From: Blastocystis sp. Blastoise
Lineage: Eukaryota; Sar; Bigyra; Opalinata; Blastocystidae
DNA length: 64,000 nt
Assembly: GCA_039096225.1 (NCBI GenBank)
Contig: JBBPEB010000002.1
Coordinates: forward strand, 124,001 to 188,000
Reading direction: 5' to 3'
Below the pieces are notes generated by a model that saw only the letters and a list, made by a program, of their open reading frames with translations, searched no databases and had not been told where the DNA came from. Positions 35,893 through 47,244 of the stretch are shown here, in pieces (positions within the stretch are counted from its first letter, which is position 1; every line of letters starts with the position of its first letter). The translations under genes and the position numbers were made by a program.

Positions 35893-36099
35893 ACATACTA
35901 ACACTACAAACATTAATTCTTGTCTAATATAATAATATATAATTAAAAACACTGTTTTGTTAATTCTTTTTAAAAAAAAACATTAAAAAAAAAAAAAAAA
36001 ATCGAACACCAAACTCGACTGCGCGACCATACTCTTTGTGAACTTCTACAATAAAACAAGATAAGGATCCGAGAGTACTATACAACCACAAAACTGAGC
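35893..36099. other. short spacer with A runs
   Basis: Downstream of the 248-aa gene: A runs (35975-36000), then unique sequence that ends sharply where the second common region begins (36100). No origin hairpin equal to 31034-31053 precedes this copy. Confidence 0.6.
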
Positions 36100-36720
36100 A
36101 TTTGCTCTCAGCTCTCACTCACAAAGATATTCACGGGGCGGCTAAATATAAAGAACGGTATATACGGGTAAAAGCCGCGAATGTAAAAAAACTTTCCCGT
36201 GAATACACATGAACATGTGCATTGAGTTGAATTTCTCAAGTAGTAATATATTAGAAAGGTGGTTCGAAAGAATAGAAAACAAAGACAATATAGATATAAA
36301 AAATCAAGATCAACTAATTGTAAGATTTACTTCTGACTTTCGAGTCAAATACTCTTATGATGATCTTTGTTTCGTGTTTCGCTGAGAGCAAATTGTGATG
36401 TAATAATGCGTCATCGCTCAATTTGATTGGAGGAATCTTGAGTTTCTCCGATCGGATTGGATAAGTTGTGTTTGGTTGTAAGTGTAATTCTTAATATTTA
36501 TAATTAGGGTCCCAAACCTTTAAATTGAAATAACTTTTTATCCAGAAGGAATTAGACCCTAAAAATAGCAAAAAAAGAGTTTTGGGAATGGGTACAATTT
36601 AATTTTTATTGACTGGTGATTAGGTCCTGACAAGATATAAGGGCATATTCTGTATTTTTTAATTATGCTGACGTGGTTTATATTTATTTTATTTTATAAT
36701 TTATTTTATAATTTATTTTA
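36100..36720 (+). repeat. common region, copy 2 (621 bp upstream of Rep2)
   Basis: Near-identical to 31055-31674, at a spacing of 5045 bp. The 58-codon frame recurs at 36209-36385 and the inverted hairpin at 36389-36425. Confidence 0.95.
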
Positions 36721-36744
36721 ATATTTATTTGATATTTTATAAAT

Positions 36745-37623
36745 ATGAGTGATAATAATAATGTTGTATTTATATAATTATTATATATATATGTATATAG
36801 TCACCACAAAGTCAATATTGGTTTTGTACACTATTCGGTGATGACCGAGATTTCTTTTTTCAAGAGACTCTACCTAATTGGGAGGAAAATGGTTTACCAC
36901 AGGAAATTATGTATGTGGCGTATGTAACTGAACCTAATAACGAAACACATAATACGCATACACATTTATACATTGAATTAACAACAAGAAGAAGAAGAAA
37001 TAAGGTCCGAAGAATGCTTCAGTTGGAACATACAGATGTTAGACCTCGTGATGGAACTCGTGAAAACGTACTATATTATTTATCAGAGGTATATACATAT
37101 ATATATGTATATATATATATATATAGATAAATAATTTACATGAAATATATCGTAACCAAAATACTAGAGGCTATGGAGCTATAACAAGTGGTACTCATCG
37201 TGATTTATTTGCAAGTCAAACTTTCAATGGAAGACTGTATAACTTAGAATCAAGAAACATAAGTAGTGAACCTTCTCCGTTATCACCTGGTCCTATTAGA
37301 TTTATTAAAACAGATGTTAAATATTATAAAAATAAAAAACATCCGAAAAAAAATTCCGAAGAAGTAGCTACAGCAATAAGGAATGGTAATACTTACGATG
37401 CTATATGGCACGAATTTCCGGGATTTACACTCTTACATTCACAAGCAATTAAGAGATTAATCTATGATTTTAATGAAAAGAAAAGAGTAGAATCTCCAGT
37501 AGTTATATATATATGGGGCGAAACTGGTTTGGGAAAAACCTATACAGCAAAAAAACTTTGCGAATTAGGTCCAAACAAATTAGGTGATGGTTCATATTAT
37601 TTAAAGAATAGCGATATAAAATG
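36745..37623 (+). pseudogene. rep: Rep2: diverged CRESS Rep, 3' part lost at an element insertion
   Basis: Visible exons 36745-36765, 36801-37088 and 37127-37623. Introns 1 and 2 sit at the positions of Rep1 introns 1 and 3; Rep1 introns 2 and 4 are absent. Motifs: CTLFGDD (motif I position), THTHLYIE (HxH), YLSE (Tyr ~100) and Walker A GETGLGKTYTAKK. Identity to Rep1 near Walker A is about two thirds by eye, far lower than in the common region upstream. The donor of the next intron is present at 37624, but element C-3 begins at 37647. The rest of the helicase domain is not found next to it, so this copy is broken unless a very long intron spans the insertions. Confidence 0.85.
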
Positions 37624-37646
37624 GTATATTAATATATTTATATATA

Positions 37647-39402
37647 CAAGCGTTTCACGACTGGCTACGCCACCTACGCTTGAGTTTTGATAGTTGTCAT
37701 CTCTTAATTGTTATATTTTATGTTTTTTTTTAATATTATGTTTATTTTTATGTTTTTGTTATTCATTTCTATTTTTTTTATTTTTAGGATGAAGACTATT
37801 TCATATTTTATAAATTATTATTTCAATTGTTTTAGTTGTTATCTTCTATTGTTTAGTTATTAGTTTAGTATATTCTAAATAATTCAATTCATACTTTATT
37901 GATAATTCCTATTTAACATTTTATATTACATTTTTTTGAGTATTATTTCCTTTTTTATTTAGTATCATTTTAGCTATTTTTATTATTGATTATATATATT
38001 TATTGTTTATTAATAATAATTGATTAGCTCTTGTGTTTTATTTTTGATCTTATTCATATTTCTATTTCTATTTCTATTTCTATTTCTATTTCTATTTCTA
38101 TTTATATTTCTATTTAGATTTCTATTTAGATTTCTATTTAGATTTAGATTTAAGTTTAGATTTATATTTATATTTATATTTATATTTACATTTATATTTA
38201 TATTTATATTTATATTTATATTTATATTTATATTTATATTTCTATATTAATTCACTTTTCTTTGTTAATTTATTTATAACTGTATTTGTAATTATAAATT
38301 CATTTAGTTTTATAAATATTTTATACTTTAAACAATATTATTATGATTATAAAAAATTTTTTATTTTAAAACTTAATATTATCAGTTATATCTTATCTCT
38401 AAGTATTTATTTTTTATTTTTAATTATTCTATATAATTATTATTATGAGAAACAACTTACTCTTTTGTCTAAAAAATATTATTTATTCTTTTATGAATTT
38501 TCTCATATATTATTTTATTTCATTTTAAATTATTATCATTTTTATCTCTATTTGATTTTTTATATTCTATCATTTCTTTTTATATATACTATTATAAATA
38601 TATATATTTAATATTTTATTATACCCCTTTTTCGTATTAATAAATGTTTAATTATATGTAATAGTTGCTATAGTTTAATACTATCAGATTCAAATGTTCA
38701 TAATATTATTCTTTTTTTATTACTCCTATTTCAATTTGGATTTTTAAAAACAAAAAATATTTTTAATAATTAAAAAATATATATTATTCTATATAATCGA
38801 TAATAACTCATAGAGTTCTTTTATAAATATTTATCATATATAGAATTTTTTTTATAAAAGAAAAAAGAATTATTTTTAAAAATTATCTATTCATTTTTTA
38901 TAATGTTTTCAAAATCATTTCATTAAATGAAACGAAAAACTAAATATAAACCAAAAATTACATTCTATATCATAAATAGATTTAGTACTTTAAAATACTT
39001 TACCTATTGTACATGAAATAAAGTTTATAAAACAAATAAGTTATTTTTAAAAAACTCTAAAAAACTTTTAACATTTTTTTCAAACACATTCACTTTTATT
39101 AAAACGAATTTTATATTCATATACATATATATTGAATTTATTATTTAATTTGTAAAGAATAACTTGAATCTCTTTTGTTTAAAGCCACAATTACAAAAAA
39201 TGAGTTCTTTTGAAAGACAAAAAACATTCTTTAAGCTATAATATTTTTATATTTAGTGACATAAAAACGTATTATACTGTTTTAGAAGCAATTAAAATCA
39301 TTTTACCCATTCTAACATTCCTATCAAACAGTCAACCATATTTAATTAGACTAATTTTTAATATTTTATATTCTATTATGACTCTATTTATTATTATTAT
39401 AA
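37647..39402 (-). mobile_element. element family C, copy C-3 (partial)
   Basis: The family C terminus (CAAG at 37647 on the plus strand) faces left; the body matches the right 1.7 kb of C-2, including the hexanucleotide array. It stops at Helitron A3. The sequence beyond A3 does not continue C-2, so this copy was truncated or rearranged. It lies in the Rep2 intron. Confidence 0.7.
38056..38245. repeat. (TTTCTA)n / (TTTATA)n array
   Basis: Hexanucleotide array within C-3. Long frames read from it are not genes. Confidence 0.95.
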
Positions 39403-42342
39403 CTAGCGGGTGGCATCGGCTTCGCCGATGCTTCGTAACCTTTAGAGCTTTACAATGTCTTCCCTGACTTTTGTGACAATTGCCATGACAATAGCTGACT
39501 GTCACTTTCAGCCAGACTTAAATTGACTTAGTCATAAAAATATAAAATTACACTGTCAAAAATAAATATTTTGTCACAAATTTTGGTGACAATTGCCACG
39601 TGGCAATTTCGTCCAGTGACAGGGAAGACACTGGAGCTTTATAATTTATATAAATATTTTTTTAAATGTATACTATCATATAGATACATAAAAATACTTT
39701 TTAAAGTAGTTTATAGTTTATAATAGTTTCATTAATGACACATATCATAATAGTTTCTTAATATAAGTTACATTTATCTATGAAAGCTATTATGATATGA
39801 AAATAAACAATAATTCTATTTATTATTTCAAGTTATTCTGCTTAAATTATTCATTCTGGAATGTTTATTTATTAATACATATTTTTATTTTATTCGTTTT
39901 ATATAAAAAAAATAATTTTATAATTTTATGCTATCAGTGACTAAATCAAAATGTTTATATATATTCTTTACTCTATTTATTCATTTATCAAATTGATTTT
40001 ATGGTATCATGCATATATTCTATCTAAATAGATCTTATTTAGATTATATAGTTTTTTAAATGAATATATATGTTTCGTGATATGAAATAGTAGTAGTTAA
40101 ACTTTTGAATTTTTAAAATTTTAATTTTTTTTTTTTTCCTATAAAAAACAACGCGTTGTATTTTATAGATAAAAAAAGAATTAAAATTTTAAAAATTCAA
40201 AAGTTTAACTACTACTATTTCATATCACTAATATCTACTTATCTATATATAATAAAAATGCATGATAGTTTATGAATAAGAATTTGTATTCATATTTTCT
40301 TTTTTAATAATAGATAATTTTGTTTTTATATTCATAAAGAATCCATTTCATAATAAATATGTCTAAAAGTAATGGAACCAAAATTATGTTTGCTTATATT
40401 TTAAAAATTTATAAATTAAATGATTAAGTTATTCCATATTTATATATAAAGCTACTTTTAAAAGAACACAAAAGTATAAATAAAAAAATAATTATTGATT
40501 TTTTAAAATGAATTCTTATGATATGAAAATATATGTCATACTTATATATGATATATACTAAAAATAATTTTTAGTTTGACTAATATAATTTTTCATTAAT
40601 ATAAATAAATATATATAATCCTTGTAGTTATAGAATAATTTTTCAGTCAATTAATAGTGTTTATAGGGATACAATAATCAATAAACAGTATTAAGAAATT
40701 ATTCTTTTTTTGAGAGACGTGCCACTTTGAAATTTTATTTCTCAGTCAATTTTTATTTTTAAAAACTAATTTTTACAAATTTATAATTAGAATAAAACAT
40801 ATTATATATTATATAAATATTGACTTTATTGATAGAAAAATGATGGTTGACATTGACCTTAGTTAAAACAATAAAAATTAAATTTTTGAAAAATATCAAA
40901 ATTTCTTTTTCATTTTTGACCCCGAGATTCAACGATATTTTATATTTTGACTTTATATATGTATGTAATATTATAATAACTATTAATATGACTTTTAAAA
41001 AGTGTGTTAGGACGACTTTTCTTGGTACAAAGTCGCAATTAACTTTTTTAACCTTTTTTAAAAAGCATTTAAAGATATGAAATATCATAATGTAACATAT
41101 AAGGCATCCTTACACCAAATATGAAGTCAAAACTCGAAATTAAAGAGGTCGAAATCTGCCGATACACCAACTTTGTTGTCATAAATATGCAATAATGACA
41201 GATTTGTGTATAATATAGGTCACTGTATTCATAAATGTAGTCATAAATTGATTTTATGAGGGTCAACCAAACAGATATCCACTCATTCTTGTCTTTAAAG
41301 AAACCTGATGGGTTCAATGAGTGGCGAATTTTATCTAAACTACAAATATTAAGTATAAAAATTTTTATTAAGAGTAAAATGATTTCGATATCTCTTCTAC
41401 CTTTTTATTTTAAAAATGTGTTCAAATAATTCATAAATATAAACATCTAAAATAAACCCTGTAACGTTTAATAATTAATAAAATAAAAAATGTTGACAGA
41501 ACACGCAATTGAATTTTTTTGTTAATTTTTCAACATGCTAAAAACAGGTTTTAATGACTTTTAGCATGGTTTCATGAGTTATCATGATGATCCAGATAGT
41601 TTTCATTAAATTTTAAAAGGGTCAAAAGAGAATGTGTCCGATATCTCAAAACTTTGTGGATCAAATTTTTTCAAAGCTTCATACATTATCATTATTTAGG
41701 TTATTTTATGCATATAGGTTAAAGTTAAGTCTATTAAGTCACTTTGATAACTGATTATTTGTCTAAATTGTTTCTTCTATTTTAAAAGTTGTTTTTATGT
41801 GTGGCGAAAAATGTTATAAATTAAAAAATAAATTTATAAATAATAAATATAAAAAAATAAATAAAATATATAAAAAGAAGAAATTAAAAAAGAAAAAGAA
41901 ATTTTTAAAATAAAAGATAAAAAAAAATGGATAACAAATTTACAAAATAAAGTTTTGCAAAAGAAAAAGAAATATAATTGAATTTTTTTTGAAAAAATGA
42001 AGACAAAATGATTAGAAGTATAAACTTTGACCATGTCAATAAATTTTTGGCGCGAAAATAGACAAAGATATTTGTGTTCTTTTTATCCAATAAGAATGAG
42101 TTTTCAAAAATTTTTAATCGATTTCATAGGACGGCCAACTTGCTAACGGTCGGCAAAACTTCTCGGACTATTTTGAGGCCTTAGATATGGAATTTCTGAA
42201 AAATTAAAAAAACTAAAATAAAATTTGGAACATAATATATAACATACTAAAAGGATATTATCATAGCCTTAACCATCATAGAATAAACGGTCCGTGAACT
42301 TGAGACACAAATATCCAACTTCTATTGCCTTTATATATAAGA
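39403..42342 (-). mobile_element. non-autonomous Helitron, family A, copy A3
   Basis: Reverse orientation: CTAG and hairpin on the left, TC end on the right (42341-42342), flanked as in A1 and A2. Nearly identical to A2, including the MITE at 39453-39633 with the same 8-bp duplication. Confidence 0.9.
39453..39633. mobile_element. 181-bp hAT-type MITE in Helitron A3
   Basis: Same MITE at the same site as in A2; duplication GAGCTTTA on both sides (39445-39452, 39634-39641). Confidence 0.92.
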
Positions 42343-42347
42343 TATAG

Positions 42348-42672
42348 AAATGTTGTGGATATACTACAGACTTTATAGAGTTACTAGATAATAATCAAAT
42401 AAGAGAATCTACCTTTAACTATTACAAGTCCAAACAAGGTGATACTAGTAATGAAAATGTAACAATCAACGATCAACATTAATTACTTACAAGCTCAAAT
42501 AATGAAGTTACTGCTAAGTCTTCTAAAAATAATAGTCAAAAGAAAACATATAAAGAATTTTTTGAAAGAACAAATATCGATGAAGAAAATGTAAATAATA
42601 TCAATGATGATTATGAAGAAGAAGTTGAAGAACATGATATAGCTCCTGAAGAAATTGAATTATTTAATCATA
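42348..42672 (+). pseudogene. coding-like fragment between Helitron A3 and element C-4
   Basis: One frame is open from 42348 into the C-4 terminus except for a TAA at 42480-42482. It reads TDFIELLDNNQIRESTFNYY and, after the stop, KKTYKEFFERTNIDEEN followed by an acidic stretch. Composition is protein-like. I cannot assign it; it may be the tail of a transposase or of a host gene cut on both sides. Confidence 0.45.
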
Positions 42673-44515
42673 CAAGCGTTTCACGACTGGCTACGCCAGC
42701 CTACGCTTGAATCTAAATAAACATAAAAAAATAATTTGTAAAAAGACTATCTTTTCATTATATAAAAATTATTTATTTCAAATTTTGTTTTGTTTTATTA
42801 ATATTATCAATAATGGTTTCATATTTTATTAATATTATCAATAATCGTTTCATAAAAAGAAAATTAAAAAATAAAAATTAACAATATATAAAATAAAGAT
42901 TACATTCTATTTCATTAGTAAATATATTTAAATACTTAAAAAACTATAGCTATTGTTTATAAAATATAGTTTATACAACAAATAAGTTATCATAAAAAAA
43001 CTCTAAAAAACTATAACATTTTGAAATACATATACTCACTTTTATTAAAACGAATTTTATATTAATATACATATATATTTAATTTATTATTTTAATTTAT
43101 AAAAAATAACTTGAATCTCTTTTGTTTTAAGTCACAATTACAAAAAATGAGTTCTTTTGAAAGACAAAAAACATTCTTTAAACAATAATAATTTTGTATT
43201 TAGTAAAGAATAAATGTATTATACTGTTTTAGAAACAATTAAAATCTTTTTACCCATTTTAACATTCCTATCAAACAGTCAACCACATTTAATTAGACTA
43301 ATTTTTAATATTTTATATTCTATAATACGTCTATTTATTATTTTTATAAAAAGTGACTTGAATCTCTTGACTTAACTATTGTAATTCTAAAGAATCAAAT
43401 TTTTAAACAACTTAAAATGTTTATTTATTGTAGATTTTAATATAAAATACTCCAAAAACACTCAATACTTTCTTATTCTAACCATTTTGGAAAAATAGAC
43501 TCATTTTAACATTTTGGTCAAACACACAACCACCTTTATTTCAAACAATTCTTTCATTATTATAAACATTAAACACTCTAATACTCATTTTTACAAAAAG
43601 TGTATTGAATCTCTTCACTTAAGACAGTCAAACAGACAATTCAAAATTATTTTACACTTTAAACTCATTATAAAGTAATAATATTTTCAGAATTGTCATG
43701 ATATGTGATTTAGGACACATTGAACTACTTTTTATAAAATTATGAGTCAACATTTCCAGTTTGTCATTCACTCGTCAACTCCACTTTTGACCATTTTTTT
43801 GAGAAACGCAATACATATAATGTCTAGTTTTCAAATATGTAAAAATTAATTGTCAAATATGAATTTGATTTGTCAACTTTCGGAAAATTTTTTAGAAAAA
43901 CGATTTTTCAATTTTCAGTTTTTTAACATGTTATACTATTGACTCTACTGAACTCATTTCTTAATTAATTTTAAATATTAAAAAATATATTATTAATATG
44001 TTTTATTCTATGTATTAATTTGTTATAATTATATAAAATAATTAAATATTGACTGAGAAATTAATGTTATAAAGTATACCCTTTTTTCAAAAATTAATTT
44101 TTTTATGTTTTGCATATATAATTTTTTATCTCAAAAGTTATTTTATATTTTGATAATATTTTTATAAATTTATAAACTATAGGTTGTCTAGTTTATAAAT
44201 AAGTTTTATTTATTTTTTAAAAATTAATATTGATGGAGAAATTGTCAAAATAAACTATAGTATCCAAAATGCTTTCTTCTTTTTAAACGACTTATTTCAC
44301 TAATTAAAGACAATTAAAAACAAATTTATTTATTTTAAGCTTATTTATGACATTTAACACTTATTAAGACTGATAACTGACTTTTTAAAACAAACATTGT
44401 CAGTATCAGTTCAACATGTTGTCTTAACTTTTGTGAATGAGTGATGTATAGTGTTTATGAATGTTTATATATAGTAATTGAAACATTTTAAAGTTTATTG
44501 AGTTGACATTATTTG
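42673..44515 (-). mobile_element. element family C, copy C-4
   Basis: CAAG at 42673 begins the reversed family C terminus. Sequence matches C-2 in reverse as far as about 44515 and then diverges, so the 5' end is truncated or different. Confidence 0.7.
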
Positions 44516-45029
44516 GTGTTTTTTCACATTATAAAAAATAATATCACTATTTAATACCAATACTTTATATCTGAGTATTACATGATCATATACACAGAAA
44601 TAATACAAAATCAAATTGTTTAAATAGACTTTAACATTTCGAGATACACTCGACCCACTGGTAGGCATTTTCACGGATATCAAAAAAGCGACAAATGAGA
44701 AAAAGTAAACAAAAAATTTTAAGACACTTTTCAGTCATAGCGAATAGAGTGGCCAAAAAATAGGCTAATTTTGTCGGGTATGTTGTTTGTTTTCATTCGT
44801 TCAGAATTCTTTTAGAAACGTCATTTTTTATTTATTTATCGTTGTGTGAATGATAATAAAAATATATATAACAAAAGACAATAGATAATAATAAAATAAT
44901 TATAACAATAAAAAGAAAAGAAAATAGCAATTATTTGAGTTTGTTTTGAGTTGATTGTGAACCATTTTGAGGACTATACATATAAAAATAATAGAACTAA
45001 TAATAATATAGATAATATATAATATATAC
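44516..45029. other. spacer, possible 3' exon of the next gene
   Basis: Mostly non-coding. A short open stretch near 44900-44965 on the minus strand could continue the cassette gene, without firm support. Confidence 0.4.
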
Positions 45030-45439
45030 CTTCTAGTAGCACCTGTAGACAACCCAGTTAATAGAAACTACAACTATAAAAATAAATGTATAAATAAATA
45101 TATAATATAGCAATATACCTTCAACAATCAAGCAGCTTTTGGCCAACGAGAAACACTGAGAACACCTAGAACCTATATAAAAATTAAAATAGTTAATTGC
45201 AAAAATAATAATAATAATATATACCTTTGAAACCAGATAGTGAAGGACCAAGGAGACCTGAGACAGAAGTTGAACCTATAGAAAATGATAAATTATAAAA
45301 AAATAAGATAATGTAAAAATAAATACCTTCAACAACCCGGGATTCCTTCTAGTCCATACTCTGCAACTCATAGGCTAACTAAATAGAATAAAATAAAAGA
45401 AGAAGAAACATACCTTTAAAAAAGAAGACCAATTAGGAC
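45030..45439 (-). pseudogene. small cassette-exon gene, probably degenerate
   Basis: Five exon-like blocks bounded on the minus strand by TATAG/TTTAG acceptors and GTATAT-type donors: 45414-45439, 45327-45378, 45225-45275 (51 nt), 45119-45172 (54 nt), 45030-45073. Most begin GTTC or GTCC and end AAG, like the exons of the gene at 58.9 kb. In phase 1 the two central blocks read GSTSVSGLLGPSLSGFK and GSRCSQCFSLAKSCLIVE. The flanking blocks meet TAG codons in the phases tried, so the gene is decayed or my boundaries are off. No function known. Confidence 0.45.
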
Positions 45440-46350
45440 CTATTTAAATCTATCTGACACACCAAAAAGCCTATATAGTATAAGACAAATAAAAATATAT
45501 TATATACATTTTATAATATATAAAAAATAGTTATAAATTAAATAAAAATAAAAATAAATATGTGAAAATATTAAATCTTAAAAATAAAGAGAAATTCCCC
45601 CTTATAAAATCTTTTATTCTATAATAAAAGTCTGTATAAATTTTGGGTTTCCAGGGGTAAAAATTTTTTTAAATTTTCCCTTTTTCTCTACTAAAAAGTC
45701 TATTTAAATATAAAATTGATTTATAAATATATTATGCGTTTATGAACCTAAATTATTTTATTTCAATATGTTTAAGACTTAATAAAACCAGAAAATCGTT
45801 ATTTTAACAAACTTTAATTCAAATTAAATATATTTGTCAGTTGTATTCATATAATAATATTTAATTTATAATGTGAAGAGTATGTAGAATCAAAAATATA
45901 TATTTAGTATAGTTAATTATAAAGATGTAATTAAAATTTACAGACTTTTATCTTAAAATATGTTTTCTTTTAATGAATTACAATTCTTATCACTGAATTC
46001 ATAAATAGATATTGTCTATCAGCTTTATAAGTTTTCATACACATAATAAAGAAAAAACTAATAAAAATATAAAGTAGACTTTTATTTATTCCATTTTTCA
46101 ATTGTTCGAAAAGAATACTCAACAATAATTCTATTTCTAAATATCTACAAAACAAAATGAATAAAATATAATAAATAGAACGTATAGAAGATACTCAGCA
46201 AGAATAATAGAAAATATGTATAATAAGCATATATATAACTTTTTATTATAATATACATATTATATATGTTTTGAACTTTTATTTTATCCTGTATATACAT
46301 AACTATAAAAGTTAGTATACTTTAAATAAATGTTTATTTATATTTAAAAA

Positions 46351-46386
<36 letters not shown>

Positions 46387-46389
<3 letters not shown>

Positions 46390-47193
46390 ATAATACTCTT
46401 CAGAGCATTCTATACAATATATAGATCCATAACCATAAGAACAAGGAGCTAAAGATGACCAAATAGTACCAAAAGTACCATTATCCCGTGGTAGTTTGGG
46501 TCATCATTCATACCTCCTGCATCTCCTCGTGTACTATACATAATAGAAGGAATAGAAGAATATTCGTGGTTATTCTGATTTTCAGAAGATCCTTTATATA
46601 TAGAGATAGAAGAATCGCGGTTATTTTCAATAAATAGAGTTCCATGACCTATGTGAAGTGTTGTATTTCCATGATTATATGTATCATTAAATAAACACGG
46701 GAATGCTTCATTATAGAAGAATATAATGTATCATAAGCATAAGGATTGACAAGAGATATCTTTTGGATACTAAAGAATATTCTCCCGTCAGATCCATCAC
46801 CACCGCCACTTCCACTTTATATAATTATATATATCTTATGTTAATATAAATATAAATATATATATATACGTTGACACCGTTAGCTCGTACAATCCCTATT
46901 CCCTCCATACTATTAGCATTAATATATATAGTCCTTCAGATCCCCTCACTGGTTAAAACGACTGGTTCACCTCAATCTGAAGAGATTTCTATATATATAT
47001 ATGAATATAGAGGAAGTATTATACATATTATAATAATAATACCTAAAATAATGTATATAATAAGTAATATATATATATATATATATACAAGAACCAGAAA
47101 AACTTCCTAAAACACGTGTATCTGTATTTATATATATAAGCCCGCCACCTTGTCCCCCAGCAAGGGAAAAAGAACCACTTCACTAACTATACA

Positions 47194-47244
<51 letters not shown>

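Noticed and set aside
38020-38250. 76-codon Phe-rich frame
   Set aside because: Translation of the TTTCTA/TTTATA hexanucleotide array in C-3.
11305-42482. Alternative genetic code with TAA/TAG as Gln
   Set aside because: Tempting because several stops replace Gln-like positions, but Rep1, the two structural genes, the 836-codon hAT-like gene and the cassette gene have no internal TAA or TAG and terminate normally; TGA also occurs among the breaks, so decay is simpler.
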